From contig QNAU01000083.1 in NCBI GenBank assembly GCA_003641545.1, positions 1 to 5,945 on the forward strand: 5,945 nt of DNA. The letters are read 5' to 3'. Numbering within the stretch: the stretch's first letter is position 1; each line of letters begins with the position of its first letter. The position numbers and the translations under genes are program-made. Origin of the DNA: Thermotoga sp. GTDB lineage: Bacteria; Thermotogota; Thermotogae; B21-G9. Below the pieces are notes generated by a model that saw only the letters and a list, made by a program, of their open reading frames with translations, did no database searches and had not been told where the DNA came from. Positions 1-5,945 of this stretch are shown here, in pieces.

Positions 1-1
1 C

Positions 2-463
2 AAGCTGATAAAGGATCCAGGAAATTTCGAAGAATTCGGAACGAGAATTACAGGTGTTGTGACGTATCATGACAAATCTCATGGCAGTGAAAGAGGAAAG
101 AACATCGTCTTTAAGATCGAATTTCCAAATGAAATGAACGTGGTTCATCTCGGAGATCTTGGACACATCTTGGATGAGAAGACGGTGAAAATTTTGAGAC
201 CCGTGAACATTCTCCTCATACCAGTTGGAGGTTATTTCACCATCGAACCGGACGAGGCGAAGAGGATATGTGAACAACTCAAACCCAACGTGATAATCCC
301 GATGCACTACAGGACGAAGTATATGAATTTCCCCATAAAATCTGTGGAGAGTTTTCTCCGCCATTTCCCTTCAAATAAAGTTAAAAATGTTGATAATCCT
401 GTGAAACTTTCAAGGGAAGAGTTGGAGAAGATCGATTTCGAGGTTTGGGTGATGAGGATATAA
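2..463 (+). CDS. Metallo-beta-lactamase-fold metal-dependent hydrolase (UlaG/COG2220-like), 5' end missing
   Basis: This is the C-terminal 153 residues of a cytoplasmic hydrolase of the metallo-beta-lactamase fold. The frame is open to the left edge, so the gene starts outside the window. The in-frame GTG at 59 is not the real start, because conserved family sequence lies upstream of it. Numbering from the first whole codon, visible motifs are YHDKSHGSERGKN at 22-34, HLGDLGH at 49-55 (metal-ligand region), IPVGGYFTIE at 73-82 and IPMHYRT at 99-105, whose His102 is the expected last metal ligand. This combination fits the UlaG-like COG2220 branch, whose members are usually around 220-240 residues. 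The missing 70-80 residues should carry the HxHxDH metal motif. The substrate of this branch is generally unknown and nothing here reveals it. Only 28 bases separate it from hpt, so the two may be co-transcribed. Family assignment is firm; function is not. Confidence 0.88.
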   Translation, partial: KLIKDPGNFEEFGTRITGVVTYHDKSHGSERGKNIVFKIEFPNEMNVVHLGDLGHILDEKTVKILRPVNILLIPVGGYFTIEPDEAKRICEQLKPNVIIPMHYRTKYMNFPIKSVESFLRHFPSNKVKNVDNPVKLSREELEKIDFEVWVMRI

Positions 464-479
464 CCGTATTTTGTATAAC

Positions 480-485
480 GGAGGG
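480..485 (+). promoter_or_regulatory. Ribosome binding site that decides the hpt start
   Basis: GGAGGG lies with GGAGG ending 7 bases before the GTG at 492. The same 7-8 base spacing is seen for the other well-marked starts here (3788, 4735, 5508). An in-frame TTG at 471 lies upstream of this site and has no comparable site of its own, so GTG 492 is preferred. Confidence 0.75.
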
Positions 486-491
486 ATAGAT

Positions 492-1040
492 GTGGACGAT
501 CTGAAAGTTGGCAAGAGAAGAATAAGGGAAATCACGAAATCTCTTCACTCCGAGGAGGAGATACGCTGTAAAATAAAGGAAATGGCTGAGGAAATAGACA
601 GGTATTATTCCCAACTGACGGATCGTATAATAGCGGTATGCGTTTTGAAGGGGGCAATTCATTTCTTCAGCGAGCTCGTTTTGAATCTGAACCTCGATGT
701 TCTCTATTCCTTCATTCATGTCTCAAGTTACAGTGGGACAAGAAGCAGTGGAAGGGTGAAGGTGAATTACTGGATAGACAGATCCGTAAGGGACGAGTAC
801 GTTCTGGTGGTTGAGGATATACTCGACACGGGTTTGACACTGTCCTACATACTCAAATATCTGAGGAAACTTTCACCGAAAGATTTGAAACTCGCGACAC
901 TCTACAGGAAAGTCGGAAAGTCGGACATAGAACCTGATTTCGTGGGATTCAACATAGAGGACAAATTCATAATAGGTTACGGTTTAGACTACGAAGAACT
1001 TTACAGAAATTTGCCCTATGTCAATTACTTTGAGCGATGA
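492..1040 (+). CDS. hpt: Hypoxanthine (guanine) phosphoribosyltransferase
   Basis: This 182-residue cytoplasmic enzyme should transfer the phosphoribosyl group of PRPP to hypoxanthine, and perhaps guanine, giving IMP or GMP in purine salvage. Type I phosphoribosyltransferase signatures appear in order: LKG at 52-54 (pyrophosphate loop), SSYSGTRSSG at 78-87 (flexible catalytic loop), the PRPP motif VVEDILDTGLT at 106-116 with the acidic pair E108-D109 and D112, Lys140 in the base-binding strand, and VGFNIEDKFIIGYGLDYEE at 151-169, typical of the HGPRT subfamily. Length matches bacterial Hpt. The N-terminus has about 18 residues before the usual SEEEI segment, more than in Bacillus. The GTG start is chosen because GGAGGG lies just upstream; a TTG at 471 would add seven residues. 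The stop overlaps the next start as ATGA. Hypoxanthine rather than xanthine preference is inferred from the family. Confidence 0.93.
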   Translation: MDDLKVGKRRIREITKSLHSEEEIRCKIKEMAEEIDRYYSQLTDRIIAVCVLKGAIHFFSELVLNLNLDVLYSFIHVSSYSGTRSSGRVKVNYWIDRSVRDEYVLVVEDILDTGLTLSYILKYLRKLSPKDLKLATLYRKVGKSDIEPDFVGFNIEDKFIIGYGLDYEELYRNLPYVNYFER

Positions 1041-1381
1041 AGATAGGTTATTCCATTCCTTTCGTTTTGATCCTCATATCATTCATAGCTGTTTTCTCTT
1101 TCTTTCTTCAAAAGTTGATTTTATCGTCCCTCAAGATCGTAGAGATGGAATATCTCGATCAAAGGGTATTCGCCACACTTGAAAGTGGTGAAGTGTACAT
1201 TGTGTACAATTGGATCACGGAACCTCCAAGCAGGGTTCAGCTCCAGATGAACAATATGGATCTCACGATGACACGTTTGAACTATTCCAATGAATCTGGT
1301 GAAGCCCTCTACAGGTATTTTATAAAAGCGGGTGAATCGAGAATCGATGGTTTTTTGAAGGTGAGGAAGGATGATCTTTGA
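1037..1381 (+). CDS. Small single-pass membrane protein of unknown function, coupled to hpt and recG
   Basis: I do not recognise this 114-residue protein. It has a short positively charged N-terminus, one strongly hydrophobic segment at about residues 7-24 with a further apolar stretch to about 32, and a soluble remainder of some 80 residues. There is no lipobox cysteine, so the segment is more likely an uncleaved anchor, with the remainder probably outside the cytoplasm; this topology is inferred. The soluble part is rich in alternating polar and apolar residues (for example GEVYIVYNW near 51-59), suggesting beta structure. The ATG overlaps the hpt stop as ATGA, and only a weak GAG lies upstream, so translation probably depends on ribosomes finishing hpt. 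Its end overlaps recG by 11 bases. Codon use resembles the neighbours, which supports a real gene. It is probably restricted to this lineage, but I cannot search for that. Confidence 0.8.
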   Translation: MKIGYSIPFVLILISFIAVFSFFLQKLILSSLKIVEMEYLDQRVFATLESGEVYIVYNWITEPPSRVQLQMNNMDLTMTRLNYSNESGEALYRYFIKAGESRIDGFLKVRKDDL

Positions 1382-3743
1382 AGATTTCTTGGACAATCTT
1401 GAAAATCTTATTAAATTTTACATGAAGAAAATGGAAGATCTCGATGAGTTACCTAAGAAGATACTGAGAATGTGGAAAGAAGTGGAGGACTTCGAGAAAA
1501 CCGAGGATCTGGAGAGAAAAATCGAGTTAACGGTCAGATATTACTCGAAATTGTCCTCACTACCACTCACCAGGGTGATGAAAAGACTCGAAAATGGGCG
1601 CGAAATAATCAAAAAGCTGAGGGAGGAATTCTTGATATCGTGCCATCAAGAGGAAAATTTCAACTGTTTGAATCCCTCAGGAAGATCGATCCTGGAATCT
1701 CCCATAAAATTTGCGAGGAAGGTTGGGCCAGGGAGAGAAAAGATATTGAAGAAACTTGGGCTCTCCAGCATAAGGGATCTCATCATGTATTTTCCAAGAG
1801 ATTACGATGACAGGCGTAGAATAATTCCTCTGAATCTCCTCAGAGAAGGGGAAAGAGCAGTCGTTCTCGGGAAACTCTTGAAAGTCGAGAGAAGGAAATT
1901 CGGGGATACTTTTCTAACGATCGCCCTCATAACGGATGGATTCGGGGAAATCCTTTTGAAATGGTTCAATCAGGATCACATCGAGAAGATCCTGAAGGAG
2001 AACGTGAGATACATCTTCGTTGGTCCAGTGAAGAGAAACATATATGGACAACTGGAGATACACAATCCCGAGTTCGATCTGGTAAAGAGTGATGAGGATA
2101 TTGGTCAGCTCAGACGGATATTACCAGTTTATAGGTTAACTTCCGGTATTTCACAGAAGGTGATGAGACGGATCATGGAATCCAACCTCGTGTTTTCAAG
2201 GTGTTTCGAGAATATCCTCCCGATGGAAATAAAGAAAAAGAGGGATCTTTTGGACAAGTCGTGCGCTCTGAAGGGTGTGCATTTTCCAAAGAGCTCCTAC
2301 CATCTTGAAAAATCGAAAAGAACACTGAAATACGAGGAACTATTCTTTTTCGAACTGTCCGTGATGTATCACAAGAAAAACAGAGAGCTGAACGAACCTG
2401 GAATCTCAAAGAACATAGAGGGAAAACTTGTGGAAAAATTCGTGGATTCACTGCCATTCAAGCTCACCAACTCTCAAATTAGAGTTCATGGGGAAATCAG
2501 AGAAGATATGATCTCCCCGAAACCCATGAAAAGATTACTTCAGGGAGATGTTGGATCCGGTAAGACGGTGGTCGCGGAAATGGCCATTCTCGATAATTTT
2601 GAAGCTGGTTATCAATCGGTCATCATGGTTCCAACGACCGTCTTAGCGATACAGCACTTCACGCGTATTTCACATGATCTGAAACCACTTGGATTGAACA
2701 TCAGGCTGTTGATAGGCTCCATGAGAAATAGGGATAAGGAACTGGTTAAGCTTGGGCTTTACTACGGAGATGTTGACTTAGTTATAGGTACCCATACGTT
2801 GATACAGGAAGATGTAACATTCAACAACCTCGGTCTCGTCATAATAGATGAACAACACAGATTCGGTGTCAAGCAAAGGGAAAAACTCATGAGTAAGGGT
2901 AAAGTTGTGGACACGCTTGTGATGACAGCAACACCCATACCGAGATCATTGGCTTTAACCGTGTATGGAGATCTCGATGTGTCAATAATAGATGAGATGC
3001 CACCCGGGAGGAAAGAAGTGAGAACCGTTCTGGTGAATTCATCGAGGATACACAAGGTCTATGAATTCATCAGAAATGAGGTGAAGGATGGAAAGAGATG
3101 CTTCATGATCTATCCTGTGATCGAGGAATCGGATGCTCTTGAATTGAAGGCTGCAACGACGATGTATGAACATCTATCGAAGGATATATTCCCGGATTTG
3201 AAACTCGGTTTGTTGCATGGTAGGATGCGAGACGATGAAAAAGAGCTGGTGATAGAAGAATTTGCGAATGGTAAGTTGGATATATTGGTATCCACCACGG
3301 TCATAGAAGTCGGTATAGATATACCCGAAGCCAATCTGATGGTTATAGAACATCCGGAGAGATTCGGACTCGCCCAGCTTCATCAACTGCGCGGGAGAAT
3401 AGGAAGAGGAAGTGAGGAAGCTTACTGTTTCCTCATAGTCGACACGAAAAGCAAACAGATCATAGAAAAATTGAAATTCTTCGCGAACACAACCGATGGT
3501 TTCAAAATAGCGGAGTACGATCTGAGACTCAGGGGACCGGGTGAAATAATGGGAGTGAAACAACACGGTCTTCCAGAATTCAAATTGGCGAATCTGGTTG
3601 AAGATCTCGACATTTTGATAGAAGCCAGAAACGATGCTAATGAACTTCTGAATCTGGATCCAAAGCTTGAAAAATATCCGGAATTGTTGGATAAAATAAT
3701 CTCGGAATACGGAGAAAAGGTGAAATTGATAGAGGTTGGATGA
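1371..3743 (+). CDS. recG: ATP-dependent DNA helicase RecG
   Basis: RecG is a monomeric double-stranded DNA translocase that regresses stalled replication forks and remodels branched DNA. This 790-residue protein has an N-terminal helical extension (about 1-112), a helix-hairpin-like segment with [12 protein letters not shown] at 119-130, and the OB-fold wedge domain (about 160-240) with LKWFNQ at 196-201. The helicase lobes follow: Q-motif region LPFKLTNSQ at 361-369, Walker A GDVGSGKT at 392-399, DEQH at 493-496, TATPIPR at 519-525, [15 protein letters not shown] at 641-655 and QLRGRIGRG at 672-680. The TRG segment spans about 702-738 with [10 protein letters not shown] at 716-725. It is about 100 residues longer than E. 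coli RecG and close to T. maritima RecG, which also has the extension. The ATG lies within the end of the preceding gene, with GAGG four bases upstream, so translation is probably coupled. The reading frame is intact and all motifs are present. Confidence 0.98.
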   Translation: MIFEDFLDNLENLIKFYMKKMEDLDELPKKILRMWKEVEDFEKTEDLERKIELTVRYYSKLSSLPLTRVMKRLENGREIIKKLREEFLISCHQEENFNCLNPSGRSILESPIKFARKVGPGREKILKKLGLSSIRDLIMYFPRDYDDRRRIIPLNLLREGERAVVLGKLLKVERRKFGDTFLTIALITDGFGEILLKWFNQDHIEKILKENVRYIFVGPVKRNIYGQLEIHNPEFDLVKSDEDIGQLRRILPVYRLTSGISQKVMRRIMESNLVFSRCFENILPMEIKKKRDLLDKSCALKGVHFPKSSYHLEKSKRTLKYEELFFFELSVMYHKKNRELNEPGISKNIEGKLVEKFVDSLPFKLTNSQIRVHGEIREDMISPKPMKRLLQGDVGSGKTVVAEMAILDNFEAGYQSVIMVPTTVLAIQHFTRISHDLKPLGLNIRLLIGSMRNRDKELVKLGLYYGDVDLVIGTHTLIQEDVTFNNLGLVIIDEQHRFGVKQREKLMSKGKVVDTLVMTATPIPRSLALTVYGDLDVSIIDEMPPGRKEVRTVLVNSSRIHKVYEFIRNEVKDGKRCFMIYPVIEESDALELKAATTMYEHLSKDIFPDLKLGLLHGRMRDDEKELVIEEFANGKLDILVSTTVIEVGIDIPEANLMVIEHPERFGLAQLHQLRGRIGRGSEEAYCFLIVDTKSKQIIEKLKFFANTTDGFKIAEYDLRLRGPGEIMGVKQHGLPEFKLANLVEDLDILIEARNDANELLNLDPKLEKYPELLDKIISEYGEKVKLIEVG

Positions 3744-3747
3744 GGTT

Positions 3748-3757
3748 CAAAATTTTG
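3748..3757. repeat. Ten-base perfect palindrome in the recG to nucleoside hydrolase gap
   Basis: CAAAATTTTG is a perfect inverted repeat without a spacer, in the 44-base gap between recG and the nucleoside hydrolase gene. It cannot form a stem-loop as it stands, so it is not a terminator. Its position just upstream of -10-like sequences would suit a small operator. A 10-base AT-rich palindrome can also arise by chance, and nothing identifies a regulator. Confidence 0.3.
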
Positions 3758-3763
3758 TGATAG

Positions 3764-3776
3764 CATAATTTATAAT
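3764..3776 (+). promoter_or_regulatory. Possible promoter -10 elements before the nucleoside hydrolase gene
   Basis: The segment holds CATAAT at 3764-3769 and a consensus TATAAT at 3771-3776. The best -35 candidate for TATAAT is TTCAAA at 3746-3751, four of six matches but with a long 19-base spacer. A start about 7 bases after TATAAT would fall inside or beyond the Shine-Dalgarno sequence and give a nearly leaderless transcript; using CATAAT would keep the site intact but lacks a good -35. The gap is AT-rich, so the match may be accidental and the downstream genes may be read through from recG. Confidence 0.28.
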
Positions 3777-3784
3777 GAGGTGAT
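3777..3784 (+). promoter_or_regulatory. Ribosome binding site of the nucleoside hydrolase gene
   Basis: GAGGTGAT is a long match to the anti-Shine-Dalgarno sequence, with GAGG ending 7 bases before the ATG at 3788. It fixes that start and abuts the TATAAT directly upstream. Confidence 0.75.
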
Positions 3785-3787
3785 CGT

Positions 3788-4723
3788 ATGAGGGAAAAAA
3801 TTATTCTGGATTGTGATCCTGGTCACGATGATGCGGTTGCCATCATTCTCGCGGTTGCAGATGAGAAACTGGAACTTCTCGGAATAACCACCGTGGTTGG
3901 AAACACATCATTGGAAAATGCAACCAACAACGCTTTGAGAATCCTGAATCTTGTGGGGGTCAAAGATGTGGAAGTTTACCCTGGTGCGGACAGACCACTC
4001 GTTCGAGATACGGTGCTGGCTCCCAAGATACACGGTTACTCAGGCTTGGAAGGAGCAGAAATTCCCGAACCCCATAAGAAACCTTCGACCAAACACGCGA
4101 TAGATTTCATGGCGGAGATGATCGAAAAACATCCAAACGAGGTGACCATCGTTACCACAGGACCCTTGACGAACTTTGCACTTTTCGCTCTGAAATACCC
4201 TCATTTGGTTGGAAAGATCAAATCACACGTTATGATGGCAGGTGGAATAGCTTTTGGCAATGTCACACCGGTTGCAGAGTTCAACGTCTTTGCCGATCCC
4301 GAAGCCATGAGTGTCGTCTTAGGTTTGGATATACCCAAGGTGATGGCTCCTTTAGATCTGACACACCAAGCGGTCGTGGATCACGAAATTGTGAACAAAA
4401 TTAGAAATCTTGGAAAAGAATACCTGAAACCCATAGCGGACCTTCTGGAATTCTTCATTGGTGCCTACAAAAGATACTTTGGAATAGATGGTGCACCTCT
4501 TCACGATCCATGTGCGGTGATGTATCTGATAGATCGTGATATGTTCGAATGGGAAGAAATGTACGTGCAGGTGGAATTGAAGGGAGAATTAACGTATGGC
4601 CAGACAGTTGCGGATATTTGGCATCTCGGTGGAAAAGATCCGAACCTTAGAGTTTTGAAGAAGATAGATTCGAAACGATTTTTTGAAAGATTGCTGGATG
4701 ATCTTCAAAAGATCGGTACTTAG
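3788..4723 (+). CDS. Nucleoside hydrolase (inosine-uridine preferring / Rih family)
   Basis: This 311-residue cytoplasmic enzyme should cleave the N-glycosidic bond of ribonucleosides with water, releasing base and ribose. The calcium-binding signature DCDPGHDD is at residues 8-15 (Asp8, Asp10, Asp14, Asp15). Other family landmarks are VVGN ending at Asn39, IHGYSG with His82, VTTGPLTN at 122-129, AEFNVFADPEA at 163-173 with Glu164 and Asn166 for ribose contact, and HDPCAV at 239-244, where His239 is the likely proton donor and Asp240 the last metal ligand. These match group I enzymes, such as Crithidia IU-NH and E. coli RihA/RihB, in order, spacing and total length. Purine versus pyrimidine preference depends on residues near 223-231, which I cannot align confidently. 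It heads a block with a nucleoside phosphorylase and a BMP-type binding protein, so nucleoside salvage is the likely role. Confidence 0.95.
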   Translation: MREKIILDCDPGHDDAVAIILAVADEKLELLGITTVVGNTSLENATNNALRILNLVGVKDVEVYPGADRPLVRDTVLAPKIHGYSGLEGAEIPEPHKKPSTKHAIDFMAEMIEKHPNEVTIVTTGPLTNFALFALKYPHLVGKIKSHVMMAGGIAFGNVTPVAEFNVFADPEAMSVVLGLDIPKVMAPLDLTHQAVVDHEIVNKIRNLGKEYLKPIADLLEFFIGAYKRYFGIDGAPLHDPCAVMYLIDRDMFEWEEMYVQVELKGELTYGQTVADIWHLGGKDPNLRVLKKIDSKRFFERLLDDLQKIGT

Positions 4724-4731
4724 GAGGTGAT
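4722..4731 (+). promoter_or_regulatory. Ribosome binding site overlapping the nucleoside hydrolase stop
   Basis: AGGAGGTGAT is a near-complete Shine-Dalgarno sequence that includes the last two bases of the TAG stop of the hydrolase gene. Two ATGs follow at 4732 and 4735. The second lies 7 bases after GGAGG, the spacing used by other genes here, while the first is only 4 bases away. The overlap suggests a terminating ribosome can restart directly on the phosphorylase gene. Confidence 0.75.
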
Positions 4732-4734
4732 ATG

Positions 4735-5484
4735 ATGGCTGAAGACCCGAGATATCACATAAGGTTGGAGAAGGAGGATGTTGGAGATTACGTGATAATA
4801 GTTGGGGATAGGGGAAGGGTGGAGAGAGTGGCTAAATACTTTGAAAATCCAAGGAAAGTGGGGGAGAATCGTGAATATCTGACGTGGACAGGTTTCGTCA
4901 GTGGAAAGAAAGTATCGGTCATGTCGACGGGTATGGGTGCTCCGGCAGTTTCCATAGCAGTTGAAGAGCTGGCAACTCTCGATGTGAAAGTTATCATAAG
5001 GGTTGGGACAACCGGTGCTCTTCAAAAAAATTTGAAACTCGGAGACGGTGTGATAGCAGTTGGAAGTGTCAGAAGGGATGGAACGACCCTTCAATATCTC
5101 CCACCGGAATTTCCTGCGGTGGCTGATGTGGATGTCGTGAACGCTTTGATTGAGTCTGCAAGGAGGAATGGGATAAGATATCATGTGGGAAATGTGTATT
5201 CAACCGATTCATACTACGCGAGGCTCTTCGATCCGGAATCACACTCAAGATACATTGAAAAACTCATCAAAGCAGGGGTTCTGTCGGTGGAAATGGAAGT
5301 TGGAGCTTTGTATGTGGTTGGAGCCATAAAGAGGATAAAGACTGGATCGATACTCGTCGTGAGGGAAGAATTGTCGGAGGAGGGAGAATACATACAGGCA
5401 GGCTCAAGGTACGAGGAAGGGCTTGAGAAGGTCATAAAAACGGCGGTGGATTCCATCGCCATCCTTGTGGACAGAGGAATCTGA
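4735..5484 (+). CDS. Nucleoside phosphorylase-I family protein, probable uridine phosphorylase
   Basis: This enzyme should split a nucleoside with phosphate into base and (deoxy)ribose 1-phosphate in the cytoplasm. It is 249 residues from the ATG at 4735; the ATG at 4732 would add one Met but sits too near the Shine-Dalgarno. NP-I landmarks, numbered from 4735, are VGDRGRV at 23-29 (phosphate loop), NREY with Arg46 (the Arg that reaches into the neighbouring subunit), STGMGAPAVSIAVEEL at 64-79, IIRVGTTGAL at 87-96 with Arg89 and Thr93, and SVEMEVGA at 184-191, whose Glu-Met-Glu holds the ribose. The segment ILVVREE at 206-212 puts an Arg where E. coli uridine phosphorylase has Arg223 and where purine enzymes carry a catalytic Asp, favouring uridine. 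However, the GQxR uracil-binding motif is not seen after STDSYY (156-161). Family is certain; substrate is inferred. It sits between a nucleoside hydrolase and a binding-protein gene. Confidence 0.9.
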   Translation: MAEDPRYHIRLEKEDVGDYVIIVGDRGRVERVAKYFENPRKVGENREYLTWTGFVSGKKVSVMSTGMGAPAVSIAVEELATLDVKVIIRVGTTGALQKNLKLGDGVIAVGSVRRDGTTLQYLPPEFPAVADVDVVNALIESARRNGIRYHVGNVYSTDSYYARLFDPESHSRYIEKLIKAGVLSVEMEVGALYVVGAIKRIKTGSILVVREELSEEGEYIQAGSRYEEGLEKVIKTAVDSIAILVDRGI

Positions 5485-5493
5485 AAAATAACT

Positions 5494-5501
5494 GGGAGGT
5501 G
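5494..5501 (+). promoter_or_regulatory. Ribosome binding site that decides the BMP protein start
   Basis: GGGAGGTG sits in the 23-base gap after the phosphorylase gene, with GGAGG ending 8 bases before the GTG at 5508. An in-frame TGA at 5502-5504 rules out any start further upstream. Confidence 0.75.
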
Positions 5502-5507
5502 TGAGCT

Positions 5508-5945
5508 GTGAGAAAGCTCCTCATATTTGCTCTCATCGTGATTACCACCCTTCTCATGGTTGGTAAACCTCTGAAGGTTGTTCTACTGCTGAACGGGACT
5601 CTCGGGGACAAGTCGTTCTTCGATTCAGCTGCCAGAGGTATCAAATGGGCTGAGGAAAAACTTGGAATCGAGGGAAAGATAATCGAAATGGGATACGATC
5701 AGTCCGTGTGGAGACCAACTCTGGAAGATGTGTCCGAAGAAGATTGGGACATAATAATAGTTGGGACATGGCAGATGGCGGAGAATCTGGAGGAAGTTGC
5801 TCCTATGTATCCCGAGAAGAAATACATAATTTTCGACACATCCGTTGATTACTCCAAAGGAGGACTCGACAACGTCTACTCGATCCTTTACAAACAGAAT
5901 GAAGGCTCATTCTTAGTTGGAGCGCTCGCAGCTATGATAACAACA
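5508..5945 (+). CDS. BMP/PnrA-family ABC transporter substrate-binding protein, 3' end missing
   Basis: This is the first 146 codons of a secreted binding protein that runs off the right edge. It starts with GTG, the only start available after an in-frame TGA at 5502. A signal peptide is clear: MRKLL, then a hydrophobic run to about residue 18, followed by GKPLK. There is no lipobox Cys, so it looks secreted rather than a lipoprotein. The mature part opens with KVVLLLNGTLGDKSFFDSA at about 23-41, which matches the glycine-asparagine-rich ligand loop and D-x-S-F motif of the BMP family (Treponema TmpC/PnrA and relatives). QNEGSFLVGALAAMIT at about 130-145 is the matching family signature. Characterised members bind purine or other nucleosides for uptake through an ABC transporter. 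The preceding hydrolase and phosphorylase support nucleoside uptake here. Ligand identity is inferred; the ATPase and permease genes are expected downstream. Confidence 0.9.
   Translation, partial: MRKLLIFALIVITTLLMVGKPLKVVLLLNGTLGDKSFFDSAARGIKWAEEKLGIEGKIIEMGYDQSVWRPTLEDVSEEDWDIIIVGTWQMAENLEEVAPMYPEKKYIIFDTSVDYSKGGLDNVYSILYKQNEGSFLVGALAAMITT

Noticed and set aside
59..463. GTG at 59 as the start of the metallo-beta-lactamase-fold gene
   Set aside because: The frame is open to base 2 and encodes family-like sequence (TRITGVV) upstream of the GTG. A 134-residue version would lack the metal-binding N-terminus.
474..479. TATAAC as a -10 box for hpt
   Set aside because: No -35 sits at an acceptable distance, and transcription would begin after the Shine-Dalgarno. 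The 28-base gap fits an internal operon junction better.
471..491. TTG at 471 as the hpt start
   Set aside because: GGAGGG at 480-485 lies inside that extension and is ideally placed for GTG 492. No comparable site precedes 471.
381..719. Minus-strand open frame across the hydrolase-hpt junction
   Set aside because: It is antisense to two strongly supported genes and has no recognisable content.
908..923. AAAGTCGG direct repeat in hpt
   Set aside because: Two adjacent copies of 8 bases within coding sequence, consistent with chance. The frame is intact and the protein aligns well there.
1472..1810. 112-residue open frame on the + strand inside recG
   Set aside because: It lies wholly within the intact recG frame, has no ribosome binding site of note, and its translation has no recognisable domain. 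It is a shadow frame.
3422..3766. Minus-strand open frame over the 3' end of recG and the gap
   Set aside because: The translation is Ser/Phe-rich with no domain, as expected from the antisense of a real gene, and there is no supporting start signal.
3741..3787. Factor-independent terminator after recG
   Set aside because: The only inverted repeat is a 10-base AT palindrome without a loop and without a GC stem followed by a T run.
4720..5184. 154-residue minus-strand open frame opposite the phosphorylase gene
   Set aside because: It is antisense to a well-supported NP-I family gene. Its His/Ser/Tyr-rich translation resembles no protein family.

Overview
The window looks like ordinary chromosome from a thermophilic member of the Thermotogota, probably a Thermotoga or Pseudothermotoga relative. 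Three things point there. Arginine is encoded mostly by AGA/AGG and isoleucine often by ATA. Genes are packed with ATGA-type overlaps and strong GGAGG ribosome binding sites. The RecG protein has the long N-terminal extension and the C-terminal KLIEVG ending that I recall from Thermotoga maritima RecG (from memory, not a search). All six genes lie on the + strand, and no gene-free stretch exceeds about 45 bases.

Left block (2-3743): the 3' end of a metallo-beta-lactamase-fold hydrolase gene is followed after a 28-base gap by a hypoxanthine-type phosphoribosyltransferase gene (hpt). Next comes a small gene for an unrecognised single-pass membrane protein, then recG. The hpt stop overlaps the next start (ATGA), and the small gene overlaps recG by 11 bases, so these three are almost certainly co-transcribed and translationally coupled.

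Right block (3788-5945): after a 44-base AT-rich gap come a nucleoside hydrolase, a nucleoside phosphorylase of the uridine phosphorylase type, and the 5' part of a BMP/PnrA-type periplasmic substrate-binding protein. The first two are joined by a Shine-Dalgarno sequence that overlaps the stop codon, and the third follows after 23 bases. This is a nucleoside uptake and salvage set: the binding protein would deliver nucleosides to a transporter encoded beyond the right edge, and the hydrolase and phosphorylase would release the bases. The phosphoribosyltransferase in the left block could then turn purine bases into nucleotides.

I found no mobile element, CRISPR array, RNA gene or clear factor-independent terminator, and nothing that demands a new biological system. 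The points most worth a second look are the unknown membrane protein coupled to recG, a substitution in the RecG wedge, the mixed substrate signature of the phosphorylase, the hydrolase-plus-phosphorylase pairing, and the short palindrome with a -10-like element in the 44-base gap.
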